A stretch of DNA of 64,000 bases from Micrasema longulum (taxonomy: Eukaryota > Arthropoda > Insecta > Trichoptera > Brachycentridae). The notes beneath the pieces are model-generated. The model made no database searches and was not told the DNA's origin. It saw only the letters and a program-made list of their open reading frames with translations. Both the position numbers and the translations under genes were made by a program. The DNA is taken from the NCBI GenBank assembly GCA_022494885.1, contig JAGVSM010001363.1:1-64000 (forward strand). Direction: 5' to 3'. This document shows positions 42,929 to 53,654 of the stretch, one piece after another (the stretch's first letter is position 1; each line of letters begins with the position of its first letter).

Positions 42929-43650
42929 TAGAGATGCAAGGCGGTAAAATTGCCGCGGTATTTTACGGGAATTTTACCAGATTTTGGTAAAATACGGTAT
43001 TTTTCTGTATTTTACGGTAGTTTTCGGTAAAAAACGAATTCGACGTACTAATTTTTATTTTTCAAAGATATTACAAATACGAGTAGCCTTGTTTTAGGAC
43101 ACTTTACGTGTCTGCGAAAACCAGGTTTAGATCCATCGGGTGGTTGTCGAGATTTATTATAAGTATGGGACGTTCAGTCATTCAGTGTGTACTTTTTTCA
43201 CTTCTTTTTATAAAAAAGGTTATTATGTTTTGAAACTTAACAGGATCGGTAGACATGGAGTTCAAAGTAAAACCTTAAGTTTGTGACCTTGAACGACCAC
43301 CGCTTATGCCGCGATTTAAAAAAAAATGGTGCTTAAATCAGTTTTTTGCGTATAATTACGTCCCTGAAGGTTTTATAGAAAAAAATATATATAAAAGTCT
43401 GAGAAAATAAAATTTACTTAAAAATCGTATTTTTTTTTTCTTTGGATTAATATTTTCCAAGATACACGTTTGAACATCGAACACATTTTATCAAAATAGC
43501 GGAAAAGCGGTATTTATACAAACTTTTTACTAATTATTTGATAGTTGACCTACGAAAAGTTATCATCATCATCATCATCATTTTATGTCCACTACCTAGT
43601 TGGAGCATATGGTGTTCACAAAAATCCTCCTCCTCTATCACTTTCATTTA
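42929..43650. other. Insertion in LINE R starting with a hAT-like TAGAGATGCAAGG terminus
   Basis: Begins CTAGAGATGCAAGGCGGTAA, resembling hAT transposon ends, followed by repeated GGTAAAATACGG / TATTTTACGG blocks in both orientations. No transposase frame and no matching right end were found. (ATC)n occurs at 43562-43582. The last 80 bp (GTCCACTACCTAGTTGGAGC) look like a separate repeat. Confidence 0.4.
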
Positions 43651-43935
43651 GCAAATGGACAGTGATAGAACGGCTTAAATGATCAATGGTGCGAATGTTG
43701 ATGGATGCAGAAAACGAGGAAGACTGAGAAAGACATGGCACGATCGAGTCCATCAAGTGATTGGTCTGGTTGGCACAAGTTCAAGAAGATGGACAAATCA
43801 AATAGAGTAGGAATGATCGACGTGCCTGCATGATAAGATGTATAAATGTAGAGGAAGCGAGGTCTGTAAGCAAAGACAGAGTGATATGGCGTTCTATCCT
43901 GTCTACCTACCCCTACGGGGAAACGGCGTGATGAT
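43651..43935 (+). mobile_element. LINE family R, 3' end with (TTTG)n tail
   Basis: NGANVDGCRKRGRLRKTWHD, then broken frames to AFYPVYLPLRGNGV and TGATGATTTGTTTCTTTGTT. It continues the scrap at 42830-42928 after a gap of missing codons. The tail unit differs from the TAG units of other copies. Confidence 0.65.
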
Positions 43936-44049
43936 TTGTTTCTTTGTTTGTTTGTTCTTGTTCCACTGCGCAAATATCGCAAGACGCTTTGGCAGATTTA
44001 TTCCCTTCATTTATGTATGTATACTATTACAATGTTTGTATTCTTTTTT

Positions 44050-45150
44050 CATACAGAATAATGTTCCCTCAGTGGGGTGCCCCGTGCCGAGGGAAACATT
44101 TCACAAAAATTAAAACATGCCTTAAATTAGTTATTTAGCAAAGATAAAGTTAATTATTAACATAATTAAATTAACGCATTAAATTTGTTAAAACTTAACG
44201 ATAGAAGAAAAATTATAGACCTTTTAAATTTATTCAAAATTGTAAATTCAATGTGGGATTGCCCTGAACTATTATCTCTCATCAACTTTAGGGTGCCTGG
44301 AAGAATGACTAGACAGGTGCCACCGTTTTGTAGCAACAATTCACGGACAGTGTATACTTGTAATGCCGTATTAAACTGACTTCATGAACTTGGCAATAGT
44401 TATTCCCACGTATCGGATATATTTAGTGGAGGGTATTATTCCTATAGAACAAACATTTTGAACTTTTTCAAAGATAATGGAATGGTAATTATATTTATTT
44501 ATTCATGCATTTCATAATATATACAGTTTTTTGTTCACTTTGCCTAGCTGTATGAAACAGTATTCATGATTTTCTTGTTGTTTTACTGTAGAATGTTTTA
44601 TTGTTTAAACTTTCTACTGAATATGCTGTATAATTTTTAGATTAATTTTTAAATATAAATCTTTTATAATTTTTGGTTTTATTTTTTTTATAAATTTTGG
44701 GTATGGGGAAATTCATATTTAAAAAAAATATATATTTAAAACCAAATATGTTAAAATTATAAATGTTTGTAAAAAGCAGATTTGCCGTTCATGTTAATAA
44801 AATAAAATAATAAGCAATATAAACTAAAATAATCATAAAAAACATATCCAATTTATATAGACCTATAGATCAAATTTCATAAACAGTGCACACATTTTAC
44901 CTATTTGGCTTGATCCACTCATCGATCCGTGCGCAACCCACCTCCACTATCCATTTCTAAATAGCAATTTTATATTGTGAGAACTTACTTATTGTCCTTA
45001 TGGATAATGGAAGTAGATTGTACACTTTAACCGAGTAGTAGGCCAATCCTCTTTGACCGAAGGTTGTATTTATTTTTAATTGTTTTTGCAGCATCAGGGT
45101 GGAGTATCTAGTAACTCTTGTATTTGTAACGGAAGGTAGAGAATAATGTT
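44050..45150 (-). mobile_element. LINE family B, copy 2, carrying a second LINE
   Basis: 3' UTR hairpin CCTCAGTGGGGTGCCCCGTG at 44067-44086, then (after the nested LINE at 44180-44805) UTR, and coding complement 44915-45150: NTTFGQRGLAYYSVKVYNLL, PLSIRTISKFSQYKIAI and RIDEWIKPNM. At 45005-45030 it is uninterrupted where copy 1 holds the Jockey-type LINE. Confidence 0.65.
44180..44805 (+). mobile_element. LINE (FRVPGR family) 3' end nested in LINE B
   Basis: LLKLNDRRKIIDLLNLFKIV, NSMWDCPELLSLINFRVPGR and MTRQVPPFCSNNSRTVY, with a premature TGA at 44377, then a long AT-rich 3' UTR ending AATAAAATAAAATAATAA. Host LINE B resumes at about 44806 (ATATAAACTAAAATAATCAT), as in 2112-2132. Confidence 0.7.
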
Positions 45151-45169
45151 TACGTGCGTATCAAAGCTT

Positions 45170-45485
45170 TTACATAAAGTTGTTTTGTAGATTTTACATT
45201 AAGATTTACGAATATACCGGGGGAACTAGTTCTGATTGGGACTAAAGATATTTTTTATCAAAGCTTTTTAATTGAACGTGAACTAAACGCGGTATCGAAA
45301 ATACTCACTGTCGTCTATTTGACATTCCATAACCTTGTTATAATTTATTGTGTAAAAAATATATATAAAACACTAAAATAAAATTGTAAAATGACTTCCT
45401 CGACACGGGTTTTCCCAGTGAGGATTGCGTTGTCAATTCAATTATGTAATATATTTTTGTAAAGTATTAAACAAATAAATAGAAT
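45170..45485 (+). mobile_element. LINE family B-like 3' UTR in opposite orientation
   Basis: TTCCTCGACACGGGTTTTCC then CAGTGAGGATTG (45391-45423) is a diverged version of the family B 3' hairpin, here on the plus strand, with AAACAAATAAATAGAATAAA following. No coding part. Confidence 0.45.
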
Positions 45486-45649
45486 AAATAATCCAATAAA
45501 ATAATATATGTAGCGTAAAAGTAAACACAACATCTTGTGAACCAGAAAACTTTCTTTCGAATGACGTATAACTATAGCCATTTTAAATAAAACATCTAAT
45601 ATATCATTTCTAATGTATTTTTTTAAAAATATAAAAAATTGTTTTTTAT

Positions 45650-45808
45650 TTGAAATTTTATTTATTTACGGATTACATACATTCAACAAAATGTTTTTGC
45701 TTTTTTAAAGTCATATTCTACTGTTAATGATAATGATATTGTTTTTAACATCTTTTGAGTCTTTTGTTTAGTTTTGTCTGGTAGTTTATTGTATAATTAC
45801 AGTCCCTG
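45650..45808 (-). mobile_element. LINE family C 3' end, interrupted by family Q
   Basis: Matches 39335-39490 (GGATTACATACATTC, TCTTTTGTTTAGTTTTGTCT, AGTTTATTGTATAATTACAG). The reading breaks at CCCTG|TAGCTC and resumes at GTTTATTAGTCTCGACTGTC (46390). Confidence 0.65.
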
Positions 45809-46389
45809 TAGCTCAATCACAAATAACTATCGACCTGCTTAAAAACAAGCTAAGCATTTGAGCGATCACAATGAACAATAATGAACATGCTTAAGTAATC
45901 GCATTCAGAAGTCAACGCGTGTGTAATCTCTAAGTCAACGCTCGTGTCGGTTTGTTTTTTGTTTTCCTCGTAAATAAATACAGTTCACTGGTGAAAAATC
46001 TGCGTTTAATATAAAAAATAATACCATTTATTGCATTTGCAAAATAGTAAGAAGTATCTAGTACAAAAAAGTGAAAATTAAATTACAATTACTATGATGA
46101 CTGCTTTTCTTGACATTTGGCTTGCCAACCGCTGGCTTAATGCAATAAATAGCACGATAAATAAATAAAAATAGCATTTTTGTAATATTTTCCATATTTA
46201 CACTGGTGAAATTCAAATATGTGATTGCGCAGCAGGATTAAACGTCGCGTAACGTATATATTTTGACATTCAATATTATGTGTTTACGGATGTTGCATTG
46301 TGATCGCGAATACGATAAACAACCATGGTGAGAAATTGTTATCACGTCGCTGATTAGCACGTCGATAGTTATTTGTAATTGAGCCACTA
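45809..46389. mobile_element. Family Q TIR element, copy 2 (581 bp, no insertions)
   Basis: TAGCTCAATCACAAATAACT at the left and its diverged inverted copy (ATAGTTATTTGTAATTGAGC then CACTA) at the right. It sits cleanly inside LINE family C. The interior (CAACGCGTGTGTAATCTCTA, GTTCACTGGTGAAAAATC, TTCAAATATGTGATTGCGCA) is colinear with copy 1. No coding capacity. A clear target duplication is not visible. Confidence 0.75.
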
Positions 46390-46424
46390 GTTTATTAGTC
46401 TCGACTGTCCTTTTATAACCCTAA

Positions 46425-46930
46425 CGGGACAACAACAAACCATCACGCCGCTTCTCCGTAAGGATAGGCAGAGAGGATAGAACGCCATATCATTCTGTCT
46501 TTGCCTACAGATTTCGCTCCTACATTCATACATCTTCCGACTTTTCACTTGTCCATACTCAAATATTCGTTGGACTTCTCGTACCATGTTTTTCTCGGTC
46601 TTCCTCTATTTCTACATCCTATTCTACATCCGTTTCTACATCCATCAACATTTGCACCATAGATCCTTTTAGCCGTTCTTTCGCTGTCCATTCGCTCTAC
46701 ATCAAACCAACGCAGCACCCATTTCTTGATTCTGTCGATAATGAAAGTCTCAGCCTTACACAGTTCACGGATCTCGACATTTGTGCACCTATCATACATC
46801 GTTTTACCACATATTTGCCTGAGGGATTGCATTTCTACCGCATTTAACCTACTTTCATCATAATTTTTCTAATTCCATACTTCGCTCCCATGCATTAAAG
46901 TTGGCACTAGAACTCTATTTTGAACTGCTA
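46425..46930 (-). mobile_element. LINE family R, C-terminal region with in-frame triplication
   Basis: Minus strand: MQSLRQICGKTMYDRCTNVE, IIDRIKKWVLRWFDVERMDS (lacking GH of the usual WFGHVERM), then DGCRNGCRIGCRNRGRPRKT, where a short GCRN unit is triplicated, then a frame break to the RSEICRQRQNDMAFYPLCLS end. The stop lies beside a (TTG)n tail (CAACAACAAACC at 46430-46441, plus strand). Confidence 0.75.
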
Positions 46931-46949
46931 ATTTTGCCGCTTCCGACAA

Positions 46950-47462
46950 ACATTTATTTATTTATTTAATTTTTTGCACATAATGTTATTTGTAGGTACA
47001 TTGGCGGGCTTATTGCCAAATGGCAATTTCTTCCAACCAACCAATAAAATAAAAGTTTTATTTTTATAATTCAAGTTACAGAACATATTCAATAGAAAAA
47101 AAAAGGTTAAAAAGTTAAAAATATATAAAAATAGAAATAAACGTATTTGTTTATAAATTACCTTAAATCAAAACTATTACTCAATGGGAAAAGGAAAAAA
47201 AAGAGGAAAGGGGAAAAAGGAAAAGAGGAGAGATTAAGGAAGAGAAAGGAGATGTTTCTTCAGACGTGATTTAAACAGAGATAATGTAGTAACATCTCTG
47301 ATGGTGGATGGGAGATGATTGCACAGTCGAGCCGCATGGACACTATATGAGTTAGAGAAGAAAGAGGAATTGTGGATGGGTATTAAGAGAGTGCCTTGAG
47401 AATGAGAACGAAGAGGTAAACCATGAACTGATAAGCGTTGAAATTTTTCACGCAGGTATATA
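46950..47462 (-). mobile_element. LINE C-terminal region and 3' UTR (Jockey/CR1 type)
   Basis: Minus strand from 47461: APIYLREKFQRLSVHGLPLR, SHSQGTLLIPIHNSSFFSNS, YSVHAARLCNHLPSTIRDVT and TLSLFKSRLKKHLL, the classical W/CN.LP..IR...F...LK...L ending. The UTR carries TTGCCATTTGGCAATAAGCC, and the tail is AAATAAATAAATG. 5' truncated. Confidence 0.75.
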
Positions 47463-47811
47463 GGAGCGTTTATTTATCTACCAAGGTTGAAATAAATAAA
47501 TCCAATTTCAAAAATGAATATCTGACTTCTTTTAAATCGATAAATATCTGTTTGATGTACTAGTTGAGAATGAGTTGGGCAAATATGTATGCTGTTGAGG
47601 AATGCGGGTGGTTGTGGGGGCGGGAGAAGGCAGGCTATGCCGGGAACCGAACCCGGAACCCCAACCCCCAACCCCCAACTCCTACCCCCGGGCTAAGAAA
47701 CGAATAACGAGCTGCCACTAGCAGGTCTGAATTCGCGTCAAGGAAGGAAATGTTTTATATTACTACCTTCTAACCACCCTCTACAGAAATATTTTAAAAA
47801 TTAAATGAATG
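47463..47811. other. Unassigned; includes a C-rich patch
   Basis: 47605-47695 contains GGGGGCGGGAGAAGGC and repeated CCCCAACCCCCAACCCCCAA, a short cytosine-rich tandem. No coding or repeat-family assignment. Confidence 0.35.
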
Positions 47812-47995
47812 GCGGCCTCCGTGGTGTAGTGGTCAAGACGCTTGACTCAAGCACGGAAGGTTCCGGGTTCGATTCCCGGTGAGAACACAAAAATTTAAAA
47901 ATGTGATTTTTCTCAAGCCTGGTTGTTCTGTGGTTCTGTTCTCACCACTGTAATTGGGCCTCCTGGCCTGTTGTGGTGCAAAAAAAAAAAATGAA
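47812..47995 (+). repeat. tRNA-derived SINE, family 2, complete copy
   Basis: Head GTGGTGTAGTGGTCAAGACG (A box) and GGTTCGATTCCCGG (B box) 40 nt apart, as in a tRNA promoter, then a body with GTGAGAACACAAAAATTTAA, TCTCACCACTGTAATTGGGC and GTGGTGCA followed by A(12). A partial copy lies at 13343-13455. Confidence 0.85.
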
Positions 47996-48167
47996 AATAA
48001 AGTTTATATTTGAAGCGCTAACTTTGTGGTTATTTATTATAATAAAATAAATAGAACAACTTTGTTTTTAACCACTAATTATACAACACAACTAATAATA
48101 TTGGAATATTGTTAAAAAATCACAAAGACAAAGTCCATAAATATAATAAATCTGGAATATACCAATT

Positions 48168-48748
48168 TTTTTTTTTTTTATATGGGAGTTGCTTTATTAT
48201 TTACCTTGCTTATAATACACAAGGTTTATATTTAAAAAAGTGGATTTTTCTGCAATTAAATATCTTAAAATTGTCTAAACTATTGGGATCAGGAGGGATA
48301 TATTAATGTGGGCTAATCAGGAACTTCTCAGCATTTGCTCACGTGGAGAGGAAACCACTTAAAACTCTTCAGGAGAAGCCGGCCTGTTGGCAGCAGTCAA
48401 CAGGCCTTCCGTTCCACTAGAGGAGTGTTCGGCATTTTGTTCCCTACTTTGGTTTATTTTACCAATTTCCTGCGCTATATTTATCATGTATGATACTACC
48501 TCTCGTGTGAGTTCTTTATTACCTATCACCGATGGGATGTCGCATAGATCTTCACCCAGGCCTCTGCATCGCGCCTCCAGCTGTTGTCTTTGAAAGCTGA
48601 AAAAGCGGGCAATGCATCAACAGGTGAGGGACATCTTGAGGAGTTTCATCGTCGCATGGGCAGCTGTCGATCTCTGAGAGCTTGAAGCGATGCAGGTAGC
48701 TCATGAAGCCACCATGACCCGTAAGCATCTGGGTGAGCTCGTAGCCAG
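48168..48748 (-). mobile_element. R1/I-like LINE 3' fragment inserted in the Penelope element, 14-bp duplication
   Basis: Flanked by GGAATATACCAATT (48154-48167 and 48749-48762). T(14) at the left is the poly(A) tail of a minus-strand insertion. Minus strand codes YELTQMLTGHGGFMSYLHRF, LSEIDSCPCDDETPQDVPHL and LMHCPLFQL, the LTGHG.F..YLHRF and CP...ET..H...CP pattern found after the RNase H domain in R1/I-type LINEs. A frameshift follows. 5' truncated. Confidence 0.85.
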
Positions 48749-49188
48749 GGAATATACCAATTAAATTGTAATTATTGCGATTCAATCTACATTGGAAAAA
48801 CTAAAAGAAACTTTAACATTAGAGTAAAAGAACACTTAAGATGCTTAAATAATAATAATTTTTCTGAATTCGCAAATCATCTCATAGAAAATAGTAAAAA
48901 CTTCAATAAAGACACTGGATTAAAAGTACTTCATGTTGAAAATAAAATATTAAAATTAGACAACTTAGAAATCTTAGAAATTAAAAAAGCTATTCATAAT
49001 AAAAAAACAATAATTAATAACCAAATTAACTATATTTCTTTTAGTCCTCTCCTGGCTTACTTCGAAAATAATGATATCAAATTACCACCCGTGTAAGAAA
49101 AAACCACTCGATTTATTGGGTCCACGTGTAGTATTGAGTGAACATGATAGAAATAAAATAAAAAGGAATCAATTCATTAGTTACGTAA

Positions 49189-49228
49189 ACCTTGACAAAG
49201 AAGCTTGTTTGCTTTGAAACCGGTCGGT
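49189..49228 (+). ncRNA. Hammerhead-like ribozyme motif in Penelope tail
   Basis: Stem I ACC/GGT, core TTGACAA, A-U pair plus bulged G, stem II AAGC/GCTT with a TTGTTT loop, GAA, palindromic ACCGGT as stem III, and C before stem I. Relative to the canonical CTGANGA core, positions C3 and G8 are T and A, a base-pair-preserving double change. Same variant as 294-336. Confidence 0.45.
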
Positions 49229-49284
49229 GAAAAATAAAAATCAGTGGTTAAAAACAAAGTTGTTCTATTCATTTTATTAAATGA

Positions 49285-49582
49285 ATGTATTTTATATTTT
49301 ATAAACATAAACGGCAAATCTGCCTTTTACAAACATTTATAAGATTGACATATTTGGCTTAATATTTTATGTTTTTTAAACATGAATATCCTAATACCCA
49401 AGATTTATCAAAAAAATTAAACTTAAAATTGTACAAGATTTATATTTAAAAAATTAACCGAAAAATTATACAGCATATTCAGTAGAAAGTTTAAATAACA
49501 AAATATTCTATAGTAAAACAACAAGAAAATCATAAGTACTGTTTCACACAGCTAGGCAAAGTGAACAAAAAACTGTATATAT
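49285..49582 (-). mobile_element. LINE (FRVPGR family) 3' UTR
   Basis: Inverse of 44500-44800: AAACGGCAAATCTGCCTTTT, ACAAACATTTATAAGATTGA and TCACACAGCTAGGCAAAGTG all have counterparts there. No coding part. It abuts P at 49586. Confidence 0.65.
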
Positions 49583-49585
49583 ACC

Positions 49586-50215
49586 AACAATATTTTGAGT
49601 TTGTCCAAATTTTTGTAGACAAGAACTGAATTCAACTCCCTGGGGAGCTGTTTATATTAACATATTACAACAGAGATGAAGAACATTTAAGAGAAGGTAA
49701 TATAGAAGTCTAGGCATCTACAGGGCTTATGACCTGTCAATGGCTGGTTTAAGTGGCCACTTTACACACTGTGTAACATTCACCATTCTGCCTATATTTG
49801 AACATCTATATTCCTTCAGTTCTTTCATCTGTTGATGTTTGTGAAGTTAAAGAGCTGAAACCTTTATTCATTCGGGTGAGATTCATCTAATTGAATTATT
49901 TCACCTACATACTAGGCAACGCCTGAAAATATTATATTTTCCAGCTCTTTAATTTCACAAACATCGACAGATGAAAGACTTGAAGGAATATAGATGTTCA
50001 CATATAGGCAGAATGGTGAATGTTACACAGTGTGTAAAGTGGCCACTTAAACCAGCCATTGACAGGTCATAAGCCCTGTAAATGCCTAGACTTCCATATT
50101 CCCTTATTTAAATTATTCTCCATCCCTGTTGTAATTTTTTAATCTTAAAGACTCCCGAGGGGGTGGAATCCAGTCTTTTGTCTACGAACATTTGGACAAA
50201 TTTAAATATTGTAAT
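49586..50215. repeat. Family P foldback element, copy with long termini at both ends
   Basis: Left terminus CAACAATATTTTGAGTTTGT then CCCTGGGGAGCTGTTTATAT; arms with ACATTTAAGAGAAGGTAATA, TACAGGGCTTATGACCTGTC and GTGGCCACTTTACACACTGT; short spacer near 49940; reverse arm; right terminus CGAACATTTGGACAAATTTA. It lacks the left-end shortening of the duplicated copies, and no target duplication was seen. Confidence 0.8.
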
Positions 50216-50920
50216 GTTATTGTTTATTTTGCATAAAAATGTCTGCCTTAAAACAGGTTGTACTTAACTAGGTACAACCTAACTTCTGCCTAACTAGGCA
50301 AACTCGACTTCGAAGGAATAATAGTTAGAATTAGAAAAATTGGACATTGAAGGGTTAAAATAAATGTTTGTAAAAGGCACTTGTACCGTGAGGTCAGGAA
50401 AAATATGAGAAAGTGGAGTGGAATCCACTCCGCATATTACCTTCGTGGATTAAATTCGCTGGTTTCAATTTGATTGTACGGAATAAGTAGTGGCGGAGGA
50501 TAGGCGGCTAAGGGAGGTACTTTATTATACTTTCTTCACTTCATAAACACCGAGGATTGATGACGTCACGCTGGGCGGACGCCATTTTGGGAGTGTTGAA
50601 ATTTTAAAAAGGCAAACGTAAAATATACATTTCGCATACCTACTCATTAACAATGTTGCAAATTAGCATTAGCATGCTAATGAAATTCATTCCGTTTCCG
50701 TTCAAAGTAACCAGACTTTGGAACGAGCGATATCTTCATTAAAAAAAAAACATCTTCCTTATATTATAATATTTTCAATATATGTGCCGCATGTAATGTA
50801 TATGTTTGTGTATGTTTTATATGTGCGTTCATGTGTGTGCGTGGATGGCTCGGAGTGTACATTCGAATTTTTATTTATTTTAATTTATTACCTCCATGGA
50901 AAACGTAAATGTTTTACAAT
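50216..50920. other. No recognisable element
   Basis: Includes a 17-bp near-palindrome GGAGTGGAATCCACTCC near 50416 and a TGTGTG-rich patch near 50800-50850. No coding or repeat-family assignment. Confidence 0.35.
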
Positions 50921-50924
50921 TATT

Positions 50925-51000
50925 TCTCGTTGAAAATGGCCCTCAAAATTAAATATTTGGGTAAATCATAAGAACGCAAATATTTCTTTTTTTAAAAAAA
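50925..51000 (+). repeat. SINE family 1, 3' fragment
   Basis: TCGTTGAAAATGGCCCTCAA and ATATTTGGGTAAATCATAAG AACGC then T/A runs match the SINE 3' half at 8278-8345. The tRNA-like head is missing. Confidence 0.65.
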
Positions 51001-51298
51001 AAATCTTTTCTCACTTGAAATTCTTATTTGTTTATTTTTTTGTCACATTTAATGTTTATATCTTTTGCATAATTTATGAAAACTTAATTGGTCTTTTTAT
51101 GTAAAAAAAATGTTGTTTTTAATACTTATTATGTATGACTGTATGTTTTCTAAATTAAATAAAATAAAATAAATTTAATAAATAAATATAGAACATAATA
51201 TGGAAAAAAATAAATATTTTTTGAGAAATAAAAATTAATTAAATATCAATACTTTACTATGAAAAACGGAGGGAGTCTTACATTAAACCATCAAAATT

Positions 51299-51370
51299 TA
51301 CCCTGTAAATGCCTAGACTACCATATTCCTCTTTTAAAAATGTTTTCCTTCTCTCTTGCAACAAATTCTT
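51299..51370. repeat. Family P fragment
   Basis: CCCTGTAAATGCCTAGACTA and CCATATTCCTCTTTTAAAAA then CTCTCTTGCAACAAATT match the outer right arm of P. Confidence 0.6.
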
Positions 51371-51372
51371 GA

Positions 51373-51560
51373 ATCGGGTTGTGGTCCCGTGTCTAGTGTT
51401 GCGGACTCACGGGCCAGAGGCTCGAGGTTCAAATCCCACTCTACCCCAACTTGATCTCCATTTTCTAATAGTGGGTTATTTACAACTCGTTGAAAATGGC
51501 CACCAAAATTAAAATATTTGTGTAAATTATAAGGACGCTAATATTTCATTAAAAAAATAT
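51373..51560 (+). repeat. tRNA-derived SINE, family 1
   Basis: GGGTTGTGGTCCCGTGTCTA (head), GGTTCAAATCCC (B box, one change), CCCCAACTTGATCTCC and TTTGTGTAAATTATAAGGAC. Ends in an A-rich tail near 51560, directly before family H copy 2. Confidence 0.75.
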
Positions 51561-51569
51561 ATATCTAAC

Positions 51570-52240
51570 TAGCGGACCCGACAGACGTTGTCTTGCCCGA
51601 ACGTTTACTTGCCTGCTTTTAGCTTGGCAAAATACTTTTCATTCATAAGTAGGTACCTAGGTACTTGCTCATGATTGTATTCCAAAACTAAAAATGAAAA
51701 ATATTACCTATCGAATTAAAGTAGGCCCCTATGTACTTATTTATGGTTGAATTAAATAACACGAAATAATTCATTTTTAAAAATATAATTATTTTTGCAA
51801 AGTGCACCAACAAGGGTGCACTTTATTTATGAATGCAATTTTCAAAAATGTATTTAATGTCAGTTAATATTATTTTAGTATTACCGAAAATCCAGTAAAA
51901 AGAAATATATGGCCAGAAATTATAAGGAATGTGAGGAAAGTATCTGATTGGGTTCCATAAAAAGCGAATGTTGTTTGTAAACATTCAAAAATAAACTTTT
52001 TTAAACACAAAAAAAAAATATCCTTCCATTTTTTTGTATATGCATTCTCGGCGACTGCAACCCTGGTCGGTTGATGAAAAAAATATTTATGCTCCTTACT
52101 GTGTTCACATATTAAATTGAAAATGTTTTATATCTACAAACACGCTCAGCGCAAAGATCTACATTTCGCTGAAAACCGCACGTCAATCGGTTAAGGCGTT
52201 TAGGAGAAGTTCAGTGACATCACATGCACAGAAGAACTAT
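51570..52240 (+). mobile_element. Family H interspersed repeat, copy 2
   Basis: AACTAGCGGACCCGACAGAC, AAGTAGGTACCTAGGTACTT, ACAAGGGTGCACTTTATTTA, ATTATTTTAGTATTACCGAA, GCGCAAAGATCTACATTTCG and AGTTCAGTGACATCACATGC follow the order of copy 1. Start and end are well defined by comparison with 25745-26425. Confidence 0.7.
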
Positions 52241-52329
52241 ATGTATAAAAGATAATATATTTTTTTATAATTCTAGTAAGATTGAATTATTATTTGTTAT
52301 TATTTTTATTTATTTATAATCATATACAT

Positions 52330-53165
52330 GGATGACTGTATGAAAGAACTGAAAGATTTAAGAATGGGAGCAAAAATGAGTAGTATAACTGTTAACTGTC
52401 TTCTGTACGCTGATGATGCCGTGCTTCTTGCTAGCAGCAAAGGAGACCCGCAATTCTTGGTAACAAAAGTCTACGATGTATGCGAGAAAAGCCATTTGCT
52501 TATGAATGTTGATAAATCGAAAGTGATGAAAATATAACTTAATGTGAGATCAGTGTGAACGGAGATATTCTGAATCAGGTAGAAGAATTTGTGTATCTGG
52601 AAAGTATGTTTACTAGGGATGGAAAGGAGGGTGAGTGCCGGGAACAGAGTGAACGGTGCACTGAAATCCACTTTGGCAAACAAATGTTTATCGCAGGAGG
52701 CAAAATAATCAGTTCACAATGGAGTTCTAGTGCCAACCCTAATGGATGGGAGTGAAGTATGGTATTGGAAAAATAATTACGAAAGTAGGTTAAATGCTAT
52801 CCCTCAGGCAAATGAGTGGTAAAATGATATATGATGGGTGCACAAATGTCGAGATCCGTGAACTGTGTAATGCTAAGACATGCATTATCGACAGAACCAA
52901 GAAAGGGGTGCTGCGTCGGTTTGGACATGTAGAGCGAATGGACAGCGAAACAACGGCTAAAAGGATCTACGATGCGAATGTTGATGGATGCAGTAAACGA
53001 AGAAGACCGAGAAAGACACGGCACGATTAAGTCCATCAAATACTTGAAGATGGACTTCTCAAGAGTAGGAATAATCGGCGTGCGTGCATGAGAGGATGCA
53101 TGAATGTAGAGAAAGCAAGATCTGAATGCTCTCTGCCTACTTCTAAGGGAAACGGCGTGATGGTT
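52330..53165 (+). mobile_element. LINE family R, RT catalytic region to 3' end, multiply broken
   Basis: MDDCMKELKDLRMGAKMSSI and NCLLYADDAVLLASSKGDPQ (catalytic YADD), stop near 52535; LNQVEEFVYLESMFTRDGKE; then SLRQMSGKMIYDGCTNVEIR, VLRRFGHVERMDSETTAKRI and GCSKRRRPRKTRHD-stop; degenerate 3' codons and TGATGGTTTGTTTGTATGTT tail. At least four lesions. The most complete family R copy in extent. Confidence 0.8.
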
Positions 53166-53654
53166 TGTTTGTATGTTTGTAATTTTTTAATTGTTTTTCA
53201 TATTTTAATTAGGCATTTGATTTAACGAAATATCGTTGAATCAAAATCAACCCCTATTTATTTGCGAACGTATTTCATACCCGGGGTAACTTTTGCAATA
53301 TTTTGTAACATCACACCCTTGCACATCCCCTAAATATAAAATAAAGTCAAGGGATGAATTTAATATAACAATTATAGTACAACTGTACGATTGTGATGCT
53401 AATAAAGAACAGGGCGATATTTATCGAATGTTATTTAGGATCAATTCTTTATCGATAATGCGGAGATTTTATGTTTTTTTCGGGTTTAATAAATCCTTTA
53501 GGAATAACACGAAATGATCTTTTATCGACGTTTTTATACGAGTATAATACATTTTTGTAATGTGTATTCTTTTATACATTTTTTTCATTTATTTATTACA
53601 CTATACGATACACGTGAACAACAGAACAATAAAATAACAGAACAACAAATCATC

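Larger units (their letters stand above)
48047..49275 (+). mobile_element. Penelope-like element, C-terminal GIY-YIG part, with inverted ends
   Basis: AGAACAACTTTGTTTTTAAC near 48053 is the inverse of GTTAAAAACAAAGTTGTTCT near 49246. The frame KVHKYNKSGIYQ (to 48167) and LNCNYCDSIYIGKTKRNFNI (from 48760) is continuous once the nested LINE is removed. It provides the GIY and YIG tyrosines, the KR.F..R arginine and EH, then ANHLIEN and VLHVENKILKLDNLEILEIK, ending at a stop at 49096. A GIY-YIG endonuclease C-terminal to an RT is the hallmark of endonuclease-bearing Penelope elements; the RT itself is absent. The tail holds a hammerhead-like motif at 49189-49228. Confidence 0.85.

Noticed and set aside
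43562..43582. CRISPR-like or regulatory array
   Set aside because: Simple (ATC)n microsatellite; the window is eukaryotic.
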